Notes: a model not told the origin generated them from the sequence alone. A stretch of DNA of 64,000 bases from Parabacteroides sp. (GCA_019417325.1 DXVO01000030.1:1-64000); one strand, 5' to 3'; positions 34,807 to 44,039 are shown, counted from the first letter of the stretch. A program made the numbers and translations.

Positions 34807-35809
34807 TATATTAGCCAAAGCAGTATGCTCTTTATCCGGCATACTGCTCCTGACAGCTTGTCAAACGGACGAAATTCTGCAAACAAACGAAGACCCGGAC
34901 CTTACCGTCCGGGTTTTGTTTTCTACAAATGGACTGGGCGACCGTGCTTACAATGATGATATATTACGGGGCATTCTCAGAGAGAAGGAAGAACTCCGTT
35001 TCAGGCTGCAATATGTCAGCCCGCCCGATATGGATGAAGCAGAACGCATTATCCGCAACTGGCAGGCAGAAGATAACGACCCGGAACGTTACTTCACCAT
35101 AATAGCCGGAGCCGAATTTGAAACCGTCACCCGGAAAACGCTTCCCGAAACAATACACTCCAACTATGTTATGTTTGAAACTATCGGGCAGGGTTTCACT
35201 ATACCGTCCTTTAGTTTCTGCGGATACGGCAGTTCATTCCTCGCCGGTATTGCTGCCTATACCCATACGGAGGCCGATACGGTCGCCTATATGGGTGGCC
35301 AGCAGGGAAAGCCGTTTATTGAAGAATGCTACAAAGGATTCAGGGACGGATATGTATATGCCGGAGGACACGAAGTTGTGCCCATTTATATTTCGGATAC
35401 GCCTAAAGGATTTTCTTCCCCGTTACGGGCTTATGCCCTTGCGGACAGTTTATACCACCTCTACCCTTTTATCTATGCCATAGCCGGAGGTTCCAACAAC
35501 GGGTTATACGAGTTTCTACGGGAACATCCGGAAGTGAAGGGATTTACCAATGGTGTCAATGTAGACCAATCCGCCTACTCCGACCGCATTATCGGCTCCA
35601 TGATAAAACATGCCGGAGAATGTATCGGCATGTATATCCGCCAGTGGGCGAACGGAGAAGCCATTCCACATTATAAAGTATATGGTTTACGTTCCGGAAT
35701 TATGGATTTCCAGGTGCCGGAACGTTATAAAAACAAGTTGGAACCGGTAGTAAAAGCACATTTCAAACTTGCTGTAAAGAAAGAAAACGAATATGAAACA
35801 AACAGATAA
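34766..35809 (+). CDS. BMP-family (PnrA/Med-like) solute-binding lipoprotein
   Basis: 347 residues from the ATG at 34766 (MKRTMHRLSRSCC), with signal ending LLTAC. The body follows the basic-membrane-protein fold that binds nucleosides in other bacteria: GLGDRAYNDDILRGI, FCGYGSSFLAGIAAYTHTEADTVAYMGG, FRDGYVYAGGHEV and VDQSAYSDRIIGSMIKHAG. No ABC permease or ATPase is encoded nearby, so it is more likely a ligand sensor than a transporter subunit. It overlaps the next gene, the protease fusion, by 17 bases. Confidence 0.78.
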   Translation: MKRTMHRLSRSCCSILAKAVCSLSGILLLTACQTDEILQTNEDPDLTVRVLFSTNGLGDRAYNDDILRGILREKEELRFRLQYVSPPDMDEAERIIRNWQAEDNDPERYFTIIAGAEFETVTRKTLPETIHSNYVMFETIGQGFTIPSFSFCGYGSSFLAGIAAYTHTEADTVAYMGGQQGKPFIEECYKGFRDGYVYAGGHEVVPIYISDTPKGFSSPLRAYALADSLYHLYPFIYAIAGGSNNGLYEFLREHPEVKGFTNGVNVDQSAYSDRIIGSMIKHAGECIGMYIRQWANGEAIPHYKVYGLRSGIMDFQVPERYKNKLEPVVKAHFKLAVKKENEYETNR

Positions 35810-37898
35810 TAAAAGAAAACAGACCTGTGCAGGCATCCTGTTCGCCTGTACCTTCCTCTTTTTATTCTCCTGTGTAAAACAACGGATAATTTATCCGGAG
35901 GAACAAATCCGCAAAGAATACCGCATTGCTGTAGTCCTGCCTTTCAGTAAAGGGATGGAAAAGCGATGGCACAATTCCGTGGACTGGGCACTGGAAAATC
36001 TCAATACCCCACTGGCTACCCGGCAGCAAATAAAAATTACGGCAGAGTGGTATGATGAAGACAAATATGATATGGACGAACTCTTTACCGGACTGGCGCA
36101 AAGGGAAGATATTCATGCTATCGTGGGACCGCTCTATTCCACCAGTGCCCGGACAGCAGCCGGGCATTGTGCGGCAACCGGCAAAACCCTGCTGCCAGCC
36201 TTAGCATCCTCGGAACTAATGATGCGTACCTATACGGAAAAAGGATTCCTCTGGTGCCTGACGGAAAATGATATTTCACAATGTGAAGTCCTGCTGACCC
36301 GTGCATTACAAAAGGGGGCGAAAAGCGTATCACTGCTCACCTGCGATAATATTTACGGGCAGACCTTTTTCGACTGGTTCGCTTTTCAGGCTAAGGAGCT
36401 GAATCTGGATGTCCACAGCACAGCGGTATACAACGAAAACAATATCCGGGAGAAGATGCTTCCGCTGCTTGGCGAAGAGACAGACTGCCTGATATGTATA
36501 TCTTCCGGTAATCCTGCGACTGAGGAAATGAATGAAGTACGGATTTCCTATCCCGGTACCCACCCTTTCCTTTTCTTTTCCGACGGGGCTTTCCTGATGG
36601 AGCCGGACAATACGTATGAAGGTATGGAGGGGATTGTCCAAACCCACGACCCCCAGTCAGGTTTTTCCATCGCATACGAAATCAAGTTCGGGGAAGCGCC
36701 GGAATATGGGAATGCACATTTTTACGATGCAGTCCTATTAGCCGGATTGGGGATCCTGAAAGCAGATTTGTCGGGGAACACGGATATCAATTCCGCTATC
36801 CGGCAGCTTGTAGACGGAGACGGGGAAGAGATAAATAATTGTTCCGACGAAGAGGTAGCCCGTTTGATTGCCGCACTGGTTGCCGGCGAAAAACCGTATA
36901 TGACCGGGGCAAGCGGTAAACTTCGTTTCGACCCGTCACTATATACCAATGTGATTCATTCTATCTACTGCCACTGGATAGTTTACCAGGGTCAGCACCT
37001 GATACTGGAATACAATACGTCAGACAGTAATAACCGTACAGCCGCCTCGGTTGCAAACTGGAACTGGCGGGTTACCCGGATGCAGCAATTTTCCGACAAC
37101 TCCACTTATGTCTATCCGCAAAAAAAGGGACTTTATGCCATCATTGTCGCAGGATCATCTGGTTGGGAGAACTACCGCCATCAGGCGGATACGTATGCTT
37201 TCTATCAATTGCTGAAGGCAAACGGGCTGGACGACCGCCATATCCTATTGGTTGCAGAAGACGATATCGCCCGCAATTCAGCCAATCCGGAATTCGGAAC
37301 CGTACGCATAACCAACGACGGGAAAAATCTATACAACGGGATAAGCATAGATTATCATCCTTCCGAGTTAAGCTGGGAAGGATTTGAAAGGATACTGACC
37401 GGAACGTCTTCCGGAATGCCTGTCGGTATGTTTGCTCCGGACAAAGAAGATAATCTGCTTATTTATTGGGCGGGACATGGCGTAAAAGAAGGTCCCCTAT
37501 GGTTAGACAGAACAATTCCAAACGAGCAGGTAGCCGGGTTGTTCAGGAAGATGGCAGAGGAAGAACGTTTCCGGAAAGCGCTGTTCATTATAGAAACCTG
37601 TTATTCCGGAAGGATTGGAGAGGCTTGCCGGAATATTCCGCATCTGCTTTGCATAACGGCTGCAAATACGGATGAAACATCGAAGGTAAAAAACTACAGT
37701 TACAGTTTAGGGACATGGTTGTCCAATAGCTTCACCGATGCCATTTTAGAAGAATTTGTATTCCGGCCGGATAAGGACCTGTATACCATCTACAGCACGA
37801 TTTACAACCGGACGATGGGTTCCCATGTTTCCATTTATAATGCCGAACACTTCGATAACCTGTACACGGCATCTGCCGGTGAATTTCTATTTTTCTGA
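35793..37898 (+). CDS. Lipoprotein fusing a periplasmic binding domain to a legumain-like C13 protease
   Basis: 701 residues. Lipoprotein signal (LFLFSCVKQ, Cys about 27), then a Leu/Ile/Val-type periplasmic binding domain (about 45-400: YRIAVVLPFSKGMEKRW, VGPLYSTSARTAAGH, FYDAVLLAGLGILKADL). From about 446 there is a C13 peptidase domain with strong likeness to eukaryotic legumain: AIIVAGSSGWENYRHQADTY, ILLVAEDDIA, YWAGHG with catalytic His562, and ETCYSGR with catalytic Cys603. Outer-membrane anchored or periplasmic, cleaving probably after Asn or Asp. The fusion suggests ligand-gated proteolysis. Both catalytic residues are present, so it should be active. Confidence 0.85.
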   Translation: MKQTDNKRKQTCAGILFACTFLFLFSCVKQRIIYPEEQIRKEYRIAVVLPFSKGMEKRWHNSVDWALENLNTPLATRQQIKITAEWYDEDKYDMDELFTGLAQREDIHAIVGPLYSTSARTAAGHCAATGKTLLPALASSELMMRTYTEKGFLWCLTENDISQCEVLLTRALQKGAKSVSLLTCDNIYGQTFFDWFAFQAKELNLDVHSTAVYNENNIREKMLPLLGEETDCLICISSGNPATEEMNEVRISYPGTHPFLFFSDGAFLMEPDNTYEGMEGIVQTHDPQSGFSIAYEIKFGEAPEYGNAHFYDAVLLAGLGILKADLSGNTDINSAIRQLVDGDGEEINNCSDEEVARLIAALVAGEKPYMTGASGKLRFDPSLYTNVIHSIYCHWIVYQGQHLILEYNTSDSNNRTAASVANWNWRVTRMQQFSDNSTYVYPQKKGLYAIIVAGSSGWENYRHQADTYAFYQLLKANGLDDRHILLVAEDDIARNSANPEFGTVRITNDGKNLYNGISIDYHPSELSWEGFERILTGTSSGMPVGMFAPDKEDNLLIYWAGHGVKEGPLWLDRTIPNEQVAGLFRKMAEEERFRKALFIIETCYSGRIGEACRNIPHLLCITAANTDETSKVKNYSYSLGTWLSNSFTDAILEEFVFRPDKDLYTIYSTIYNRTMGSHVSIYNAEHFDNLYTASAGEFLFF

Positions 37899-37902
37899 TA
37901 CA

Positions 37903-38610
37903 TCAGGGGGGATACGCCTCATCTACTGCAACAATCATTTCCCGTACCAGTTGCTGTGTGGCATTATTGATGACCAAAGCCGATTTTGCCATCAGAGGCA
38001 GGGAGGTCAGGAGGTATTGCCTGAACATCCTGTCTCTTTTTATTTGTTTCCACTGCCCGGCTGTTGTCGCCGCATGTTTTCCGCCGGACAACCGGGCGGT
38101 GAATGCAAGCAGCCGGGTGATACGTTCTTCACGATAACGTTCACTCATATCCTGCACCACAGCCAGCCGTTCGTAGCAACCAAAGAGATGGGTCAGTATT
38201 TCCTTATCTATCCGTTGAATGGTCCCAGATTCGCGTACCATATCAAAAGCACTTGTTTTAAGGGATATATAATAATAAAACCGGTGTAGGTTACAATACG
38301 TGTCCAGTGAATCTTCTTTTATCCTTTTTCCATAAAACAGTACACTGCCCAAGGCTTCCGATAAACGGATTTCCTGCAAATAATAAACTTCCATCTCTTT
38401 CAGTTCCTTCAAGTTGTCAACCAGTTCGCTCCGTATCATCTTCATGGCTTCCATATCTTCTTGTTTTTCCATATAGCCATTTACCAGACTATCCCCGTAA
38501 TAAGTGGCACCTAAACTTATAACCAGTACCGACATCTCCGTCAGGTAGTCGTTCCACCACTCGGCATGATTCGTGAAAACGCCTGTTATCTTACCCAATA
38601 ACTCTTTCAT
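37903..38610 (-). CDS. Unknown protein with one membrane helix
   Basis: 235 residues from the ATG at 38610, chosen because GGAGGT lies 12 bases before it and because it gives a normal N-terminus (an upstream ATG at 38664 is open). A hydrophobic segment at about 26-44 (SVLVISLGATYYGDSLV) is followed by a long, mostly helical, charged region (MEKQEDMEAMKMIRSELVDNLKEL). The pattern resembles small membrane proteins with cytosolic or periplasmic helical domains; no family recognised. It converges with the protease gene, five bases apart, and probably belongs to the same locus. Confidence 0.6.
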   Translation of the reverse strand: MKELLGKITGVFTNHAEWWNDYLTEMSVLVISLGATYYGDSLVNGYMEKQEDMEAMKMIRSELVDNLKELKEMEVYYLQEIRLSEALGSVLFYGKRIKEDSLDTYCNLHRFYYYISLKTSAFDMVRESGTIQRIDKEILTHLFGCYERLAVVQDMSERYREERITRLLAFTARLSGGKHAATTAGQWKQIKRDRMFRQYLLTSLPLMAKSALVINNATQQLVREMIVAVDEAYPP

Positions 38611-38952
38611 AAATATACATTTACCTCCTATTTGCCAACGTATTAATCCGGATAAAAATACCATACGTCATTTATATTCTCCAAATCGGTTTCCCCAAAG
38701 GGCAGATACATTGACCGAACGGTTCCTGTCTGTCCGGAACCGGGCGATTCGTAAATCGTTCCTGCATCGCCTCAATCATTTCTTTCCAGTCGCAGGCGTC
38801 TCCTTTCAATCTGTACCGGAAATGTATCCATCCGCATATTTAATTGGCATTTCCATTGCATGCTTTCCAACTTTGCACTTGTAAGCTTATAAAATTTAAA
38901 CACGGCGATTTCCGAAAAGCCGAAGAAAGAGTAGGATTTAATTAGTACAATT

Positions 38953-39483
38953 ATGATGAAGAAAGTTGATTTTTCAAAACCGCTACTTATCCAATCAGTA
39001 GCTTTCAAAGAAGTTTACCTCCGTATGGTTGGCGAAGGTATTAGCAAACCACTTGGTTCGGGTGCCGGTACTGTCAATTGCCAGACTACAATGGATGCTG
39101 CAGGCCAGTTCAAAGCACATCAAAGAAATGATGGCGCCGTAGCCTTCGAATCGATTCGTTACCCGGGTATTTACCTTCGCCTGGCTGGCAATGGCATCCG
39201 TTCATTTGCAGGAGCAGGAGCCGGTCTGGTAAACTGCCAGTTCGGTGCGGACGCATGGGAACACTTCAAATTGCATGAACAACCAGATGGTTCATACACG
39301 ATTGAATCGGCTGCATTCCCGAATGTATACTTGCGCATGGATGGTAACAATCCCTCTAAAAAGAACGATAACTTTGGGAAAGTAAATTGCCAGTACGGTG
39401 CCGGCAGTTGCGAAAAATTCTATCTGGTTAATGTTCCGGATACAGGAAAGCTTCAGGACTTAATGGGTAAAATGCACATGTAG
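38953..39483 (+). CDS. Triple-repeat beta-trefoil protein (AbfB/fascin-like)
   Basis: 176 residues made of three ~50-residue repeats, each with (V/I)YLR(M/L)xG and VNCQ: VYLRMVGEGISKPLGSGAGTVNCQ, YLRLAGNGIRSFAGAGAGLVNCQ and YLRMDGNNPS...VNCQ. This is the internal threefold symmetry of a beta-trefoil, close to the AbfB/CBM42 arabinose-binding pattern. No signal peptide, so it is made in the cytosol. A short C-terminal tail follows. It has its own strong terminator. As a possible carbohydrate or envelope binder without secretion signal, it would need lysis or a special route to act outside. Confidence 0.72.
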   Translation: MMKKVDFSKPLLIQSVAFKEVYLRMVGEGISKPLGSGAGTVNCQTTMDAAGQFKAHQRNDGAVAFESIRYPGIYLRLAGNGIRSFAGAGAGLVNCQFGADAWEHFKLHEQPDGSYTIESAAFPNVYLRMDGNNPSKKNDNFGKVNCQYGAGSCEKFYLVNVPDTGKLQDLMGKMHM

Positions 39484-39494
39484 TATAATACATT

Positions 39495-39539
39495 GAAAGG
39501 TATCTGTTTCCTCACCGGGAGAGGAAACGGACACCTTTC
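39495..39539 (+). terminator. Rho-independent terminator after the beta-trefoil gene
   Basis: GAAAGGT pairs with ACCTTTC and, inside, GTTTCCTC (39506-39513) with GAGGAAAC (39521-39528), followed by TTATC. It starts 12 bases after the stop codon. Confidence 0.75.
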
Positions 39540-39555
39540 TTATCAAATATATATC

Positions 39556-39975
39556 TTATTTTTTTAAACTGGTGCGGACATAATGCAAATGCAGTATCTC
39601 CTTATTATAGGACTTGCATTCTTTCAGTTCCCAGTTGGAGGAAACATTTATATCTTCGGAAAACAACCTGATGCCACTACCTGACATATATCCAAAAACA
39701 TATAATATGATTTCATTTATAACCTTATGCTTAAACAAGTCTTTAAGCATAGATACGGATTTCGGAGTTACCTCCAGCAAACAATAGCCTTCCTGTGAAT
39801 CGCATATGCTGGTAATATCGCTGGCAGACATTTCCGGGGATATTATAAAATCCGCCCTTTCATACAAATCTGTTATCCCATAGGTATCCCGGTTTAATCC
39901 CCATTCTCTTAAACCTTCTTTATTTGATATATAACCATCCAGTGTAGTTAATGCCAATAATCGAACACATCCCAT
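39556..39975 (-). CDS. RibD/DHFR-like reductase family protein
   Basis: 139 residues from the ATG at 39975 (MGCVRLLALTTLDGYISNKEGLREW). A longer form would start with TTG at 40050. The pattern of the first strand and TLDG resembles the C-terminal RibD (dihydrofolate-reductase-like) family, with LYVFGYMSGSGIRLFSED near the end. It is shorter than usual family members and lacks a clear nucleotide-binding loop, so it may be divergent or inactive. It stands alone. Confidence 0.5.
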   Translation of the reverse strand: MGCVRLLALTTLDGYISNKEGLREWGLNRDTYGITDLYERADFIISPEMSASDITSICDSQEGYCLLEVTPKSVSMLKDLFKHKVINEIILYVFGYMSGSGIRLFSEDINVSSNWELKECKSYNKEILHLHYVRTSLKK

Positions 39976-40113
39976 TTCCCGTGTATTTTTATCTAACAAT
40001 TTAAGTTGCAATGAATGCAACCCCTTCTCCTTTTCTTTTATTCGCTTCAAAAATACATATATCTTTCAATATTAGAAATGAAATCAGGGAAATGAAGTAT
40101 ATTTTATGCCGGT

Positions 40114-42978
40114 TTAATTGTAAATATCCTTTCTTTCCAGCTTTACTATGGTACCAAATTTGGACAACTGTTCCATATCAATTCGTTTCGCATTACCCAC
40201 AACCATATAGATAACAGGCCGGCCGCTTATTTGCTTTTGATAGAACTCGGCTATATCCTGCATATTCATTTTATCTATATCTTTCAATAATTCTTCCACC
40301 GGGTCATATTCAAAACCGTTTATGCGGAGGTTAGCTATCCGCCCTGACAGGTTACGGAAAGAAGGGTAATCATTATTGAACTGGTTGACAAGCGTCTGTT
40401 TTAATGTCTCCATACGTTCCGGTTTCAAAGGCATTTCACGGATTAAGGAATCCAAGACACCCATAGCTTCCACAGTCTTATCTGCCTGAGTGGACAGCAT
40501 GGCATCCAGACATCCTTCATATCCGGTATGGATTTTGGATGGTAGCTTGAAACGTGCGCTGGTACGATAAGCCAACGAACGGAATTCGCGAATTTCCTGA
40601 AAAAGAAGAGACGACATATCCCCTCCGAAATAAGCAGAGAACAAAGGCGCCACATGACGCGAATAAGAATCATCCACTTGATCGCCTTTCACATATCCGT
40701 AAACTACACTTTGTACTGCGGTAGGCATATTAAAAAAGAAAACAGTAGGTTTATCATACGTTTTCAATTTACGGGAATAAGGCAAAACAACAGGGACGTC
40801 TACTTCTTCCAGAGGGAAATTCTGCCAAAGAAGTTCCGACACCTTATCTGCAGGCAAAGTACCGCAATAATGTATGTCACAGGCCATTCTCCGTACCTTA
40901 TGGAAGGTATCCAGCAAAGCCTTGCCTTTCATCTTCTTCAGTTGTCTGTAAGGAATTTTTTTCAAATAAAAAGACTGGTCGCCGAATTTGACTTTTTCCA
41001 ATAAAGCATAGGCGATATTATCACTTGACTTGAAAAAAGACTTATGGGCGATCTCTGCTTCATCTACGACCGGTTTCATCTTCTTATTATCGGCTTTCAC
41101 ATGGCTGATAAATCCGGAGGCAAGCTCCAAGGTTTCCTCTATATGATTGTCGAAACCGACAATTTTCAGGATGAAATTATCGTGGGTAGCTTCAAATGTA
41201 ACAGTGCTTCCTATTGCCTGTAAATGTGTACGGAACTGCTCGAATGTCAGGTTATCCGTACCCAGGTATTGCAAATAGACAGCAAGCGGTACAAGTGCCG
41301 GCTCTTCCAGATATCCAATCCGATAAGATACTTCTAATGAGAAAATATCGTTGACCGGATTAGGGGCAGCATACAGCGTGACATTGGGAGTAAGGCGCAT
41401 AGTCTGCACATCATTCTCAAAATCAAGACGACGGGGTTTCACTTCCTGTACGGGTATCTCTTCCAACTTCCTGGCATAATCCGAAACCGCCTCCATATGT
41501 TGCGGGACAACCGGGGCAAAATCGGGCTTGGGAAGTTCATCCTTTGGATACTTTCCGGTGCTTTTTGTCACACAGAGGTAGTTCTTGCTGAAATACTTCT
41601 TGGCCACACGCATCACATCTTCTTTGGTAATCGATTCGATTTCCGATATATATTTCACATACGTATCCCAATCTTTTCCTTGTGAAAACAAATCCATCAG
41701 TACCCGGGAACGGGAATCGATATCTTCCAGCGCAGAAAGGGTCATACGTTTCTGTTCCAGTTTCAAGCTGCTGAACAGCTCACCGTCAAAATCACCTTTC
41801 TTGACACGGTCTATCTCCTTCCAAATCATTTTTTCAGCAGACGAATACGACTGGATAATCGGCTTGGGCATCGCTGCCACAGCCAGAATCCCGGCATCAT
41901 TCATACTCTGGTTCAAGGCCATGGCTCCTACCAGTTTACGGTCTACCATCAACTTATCCAGAAAACCTGTGCCGTTGGCATTGTTCAGTAGATTTACCGC
42001 TATATTAAGCGCAACCTGGTCTTCATGATTGGCGGGAACCCCTCTGAATCCGAGAGCCAATCCCTTCATAAAAGGAATAGGAAATTTGACTTTCATCTTC
42101 TCTTTTCCATTGAACGGAGGCAGTGTAACTGTAGCCCTTTTAGGCATATCACCTGTACGAACACGTGAGAATGTCTTATCTATGATAGGTATCACTGATT
42201 CCGTATCAAAATCTCCACTTAATATCAATGCCATATTAGGAGCGACATAGTATTTTTCAAAGAACTTCTGCATTTCTTTCAGGCTTGGGTTCTTCAAATA
42301 TTTCGTACTTCCGATAATAGGATATGCATAAGGATGGGGAGCAAAGTAACGGGATAATAAAGTATCCATTACCTGTCTTCCGATAAAATCTCCGTACATA
42401 TTTTTTTCTTCATACACAGTCTCCAATTCGCTTTGGAACAAACGGAATACCGGGTTCAACAAACGTTCGCTATTGATTTCCGCCCACTGTTCCATATACT
42501 GTGGAGAGAACGTATTGAAATAAACGGTTGCATCGTATGAAGTTGCGGCATTCAGTCCGGAACCGCCATATTGTGTAATCAAACGGTTGAACTCATTCGG
42601 TATGACATAATCGGCTGCACACACACTCAAGTCATTTATTATCTTCAGTAAATGCGCACGTTCTTTAGGGTTTTCAGTAGTAGCCAAGGCATCATACTTA
42701 TCCGAAATAAGGTCGAGAAGTGCCTTCTCCGATTCATAATCAATCGTTCCGATTTTATCTGTCCCCTTGAACATCATATGCTCGAAATAATGGGCAATCC
42801 CGGTATTCGGGCTATCTTTTGCACCCGCTTTTACAACAACTGCTCCAAAGACTTTTGGCTGGCTATGGTCTTCATTCAACCAAACAGTCAGTCCATTCTG
42901 AAGTTTATATTCTTTTACATGGAGAGCACTTATATTCTCTGCTTTTACCTGAGAGGTACCGGATGCCATCATCATCAT
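40114..42978 (-). CDS. M16-family zinc metallopeptidase, two-half type
   Basis: 954 residues. The inverted zinc motif is H63-Y-F-E66-H67 (IAHYFEHMMFKGT), with the further Glu in FQSELETVYEEKN near residue 187. The second half (about 500-954) is the inactive partner fold typical of tandem M16 enzymes. Homologues are periplasmic or outer-membrane peptidases. Here the N-terminus is only MMMMASGTSQVKA before the mature ENISALHVKEY, so the hydrophobic core of a signal peptide is missing and an in-frame TGA lies 15 bases before the start. It may be retained in the cytosol. Confidence 0.88.
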   Translation of the reverse strand: MMMMASGTSQVKAENISALHVKEYKLQNGLTVWLNEDHSQPKVFGAVVVKAGAKDSPNTGIAHYFEHMMFKGTDKIGTIDYESEKALLDLISDKYDALATTENPKERAHLLKIINDLSVCAADYVIPNEFNRLITQYGGSGLNAATSYDATVYFNTFSPQYMEQWAEINSERLLNPVFRLFQSELETVYEEKNMYGDFIGRQVMDTLLSRYFAPHPYAYPIIGSTKYLKNPSLKEMQKFFEKYYVAPNMALILSGDFDTESVIPIIDKTFSRVRTGDMPKRATVTLPPFNGKEKMKVKFPIPFMKGLALGFRGVPANHEDQVALNIAVNLLNNANGTGFLDKLMVDRKLVGAMALNQSMNDAGILAVAAMPKPIIQSYSSAEKMIWKEIDRVKKGDFDGELFSSLKLEQKRMTLSALEDIDSRSRVLMDLFSQGKDWDTYVKYISEIESITKEDVMRVAKKYFSKNYLCVTKSTGKYPKDELPKPDFAPVVPQHMEAVSDYARKLEEIPVQEVKPRRLDFENDVQTMRLTPNVTLYAAPNPVNDIFSLEVSYRIGYLEEPALVPLAVYLQYLGTDNLTFEQFRTHLQAIGSTVTFEATHDNFILKIVGFDNHIEETLELASGFISHVKADNKKMKPVVDEAEIAHKSFFKSSDNIAYALLEKVKFGDQSFYLKKIPYRQLKKMKGKALLDTFHKVRRMACDIHYCGTLPADKVSELLWQNFPLEEVDVPVVLPYSRKLKTYDKPTVFFFNMPTAVQSVVYGYVKGDQVDDSYSRHVAPLFSAYFGGDMSSLLFQEIREFRSLAYRTSARFKLPSKIHTGYEGCLDAMLSTQADKTVEAMGVLDSLIREMPLKPERMETLKQTLVNQFNNDYPSFRNLSGRIANLRINGFEYDPVEELLKDIDKMNMQDIAEFYQKQISGRPVIYMVVGNAKRIDMEQLSKFGTIVKLERKDIYN

Positions 42979-42995
42979 TGATAATCTTAAATTTC

Positions 42996-43010
42996 AGTGA
43001 TATTATCACT
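42996..43010. promoter_or_regulatory. Palindrome in the M16 gene leader
   Basis: AGTGATATTATCACT is a perfect 15-bp palindrome between the minus-strand -7 element TATATTTG (43031-43038) and the M16 start. It could be a repressor site or an mRNA hairpin. A divergent TATATTTG for the SAP-domain gene lies at 43094-43101. Confidence 0.45.
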
Positions 43011-43128
43011 ATATTTAATAAATAGGATGACAAATATACGCTTTTAAAGCAGATTGTTTGTTCTTAGATGATTTAAATTAAACAAAACCCGGCTATATTT
43101 GCCACCTCAATAAGCAATTTTTCAGGAA

Positions 43129-43740
43129 ATGAATAACAAACCGGTTTTAGAAAGAAATATGGATAGCTGTATTTTCAGAAGCTATTATTACCTGAAGGAA
43201 GAGTTAGCTGCTTTTTGCAGGAAGGAAGGGCTGCAAACAACCGGAAGTAAAACAGAACTGGCCGAAAGGATTGCTACTTACCTCGAAACAGGCAAAAAAA
43301 CAAGGATTTCCTATAAATCCCATAGGCAACCGGGTCCCCTCACCCACATTTCCAATGAAACAGAAATAGAGCCTGATTTTGTATGCTCCGAAAAACACCG
43401 GAGCTTTTTCAAACAAATTATAGGCAAAAGCTTTTCATTTAATGTCCCTTTCCAGAAATGGCTGAAAAGCAATGCAGGAAAGACTTACCAGGATGCCATC
43501 GAAGCATACCACCAAATTCAGGAAGAAAAGAAAAAAGGAAAAACAACCATCGGGCAACAATTTGAATACAACACCTATATAAGAGATTTCTTTGCCGATA
43601 ATCCGGACAAGTCCTTACAGGATGCCATTAACTGCTGGCAGTATAAAAAAGAGCAGCAAGGAAATAACCGATATGAAAAAGCAGATTCAGATATACTAAA
43701 AACGTCCGAGGCTGTTCTATCCCCGGACGTTCCGCCTTAA
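43129..43740 (+). CDS. SAP-domain, DUF6434-like protein
   Basis: 203 residues. A SAP motif in the first third (YYLKEELAAFCRKEGLQTTGSKTELAERIATYL), usually DNA binding, is followed by two similar helical repeats. These contain FNVPFQKWLKSNAGKTYQDAIEAYHQIQEEKK and YNTYIRDFFADNPDKSLQDAINCWQYKKEQQ, the DUF6434 pattern. Cytosolic. Found as single genes in many Firmicutes and Bacteroidetes; role unknown. Promoter TATATTTG at 43094-43101. A hairpin (43701-43708 with 43724-43731) covers the end of the gene and may terminate transcription. Confidence 0.8.
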   Translation: MNNKPVLERNMDSCIFRSYYYLKEELAAFCRKEGLQTTGSKTELAERIATYLETGKKTRISYKSHRQPGPLTHISNETEIEPDFVCSEKHRSFFKQIIGKSFSFNVPFQKWLKSNAGKTYQDAIEAYHQIQEEKKKGKTTIGQQFEYNTYIRDFFADNPDKSLQDAINCWQYKKEQQGNNRYEKADSDILKTSEAVLSPDVPP

Positions 43741-43747
43741 CCATGAA

Positions 43748-44008
43748 CTAACAGGACCTTTTCCTTTTGTCCTGAAAACACACATCGTAAGTAAAAGTAT
43801 AGATTTTAATATCTAATTCATCTTGCAAAATATCATCGTCTATACTAAAAAAACAGTTAAAGTTAAGATTATTCAAAAACCAATTCTTCCATACTTTAAA
43901 ACCATGTAAATCGATTGTATTACACTGCAAACGTATACAATCCGTATTTAACCACAAATGGCTTTTTAGCTGTAGCGTATAAAAACGGTTTCGAAATACA
44001 TAAACCAC
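43748..44008 (-). CDS. Possible small protein after the Fur-family gene
   Basis: An 86-residue reading frame on the same strand as, and 31 bases after, the Fur-family gene. It is rich in Asn, Leu and Phe (NWFLNNLNFNCFFSIDDDILQDELDI) and ends near CFQDKRKRSC. No signal, no recognised family, and no strong coding evidence. It may be chance. If real, it would be the third gene of the metal-export operon. Confidence 0.3.
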   Translation of the reverse strand: MVYVFRNRFYTLQLKSHLWLNTDCIRLQCNTIDLHGFKVWKNWFLNNLNFNCFFSIDDDILQDELDIKIYTFTYDVCFQDKRKRSC

Positions 44009-44039
44009 AGTTCCGAAACATACTTTTGCTATTTCTCCG

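Noticed and set aside
27704..39539. Prophage
   Set aside because: Lysis-like genes are present but no terminase, portal, capsid, tail, integrase or phage replication genes are found in the block.
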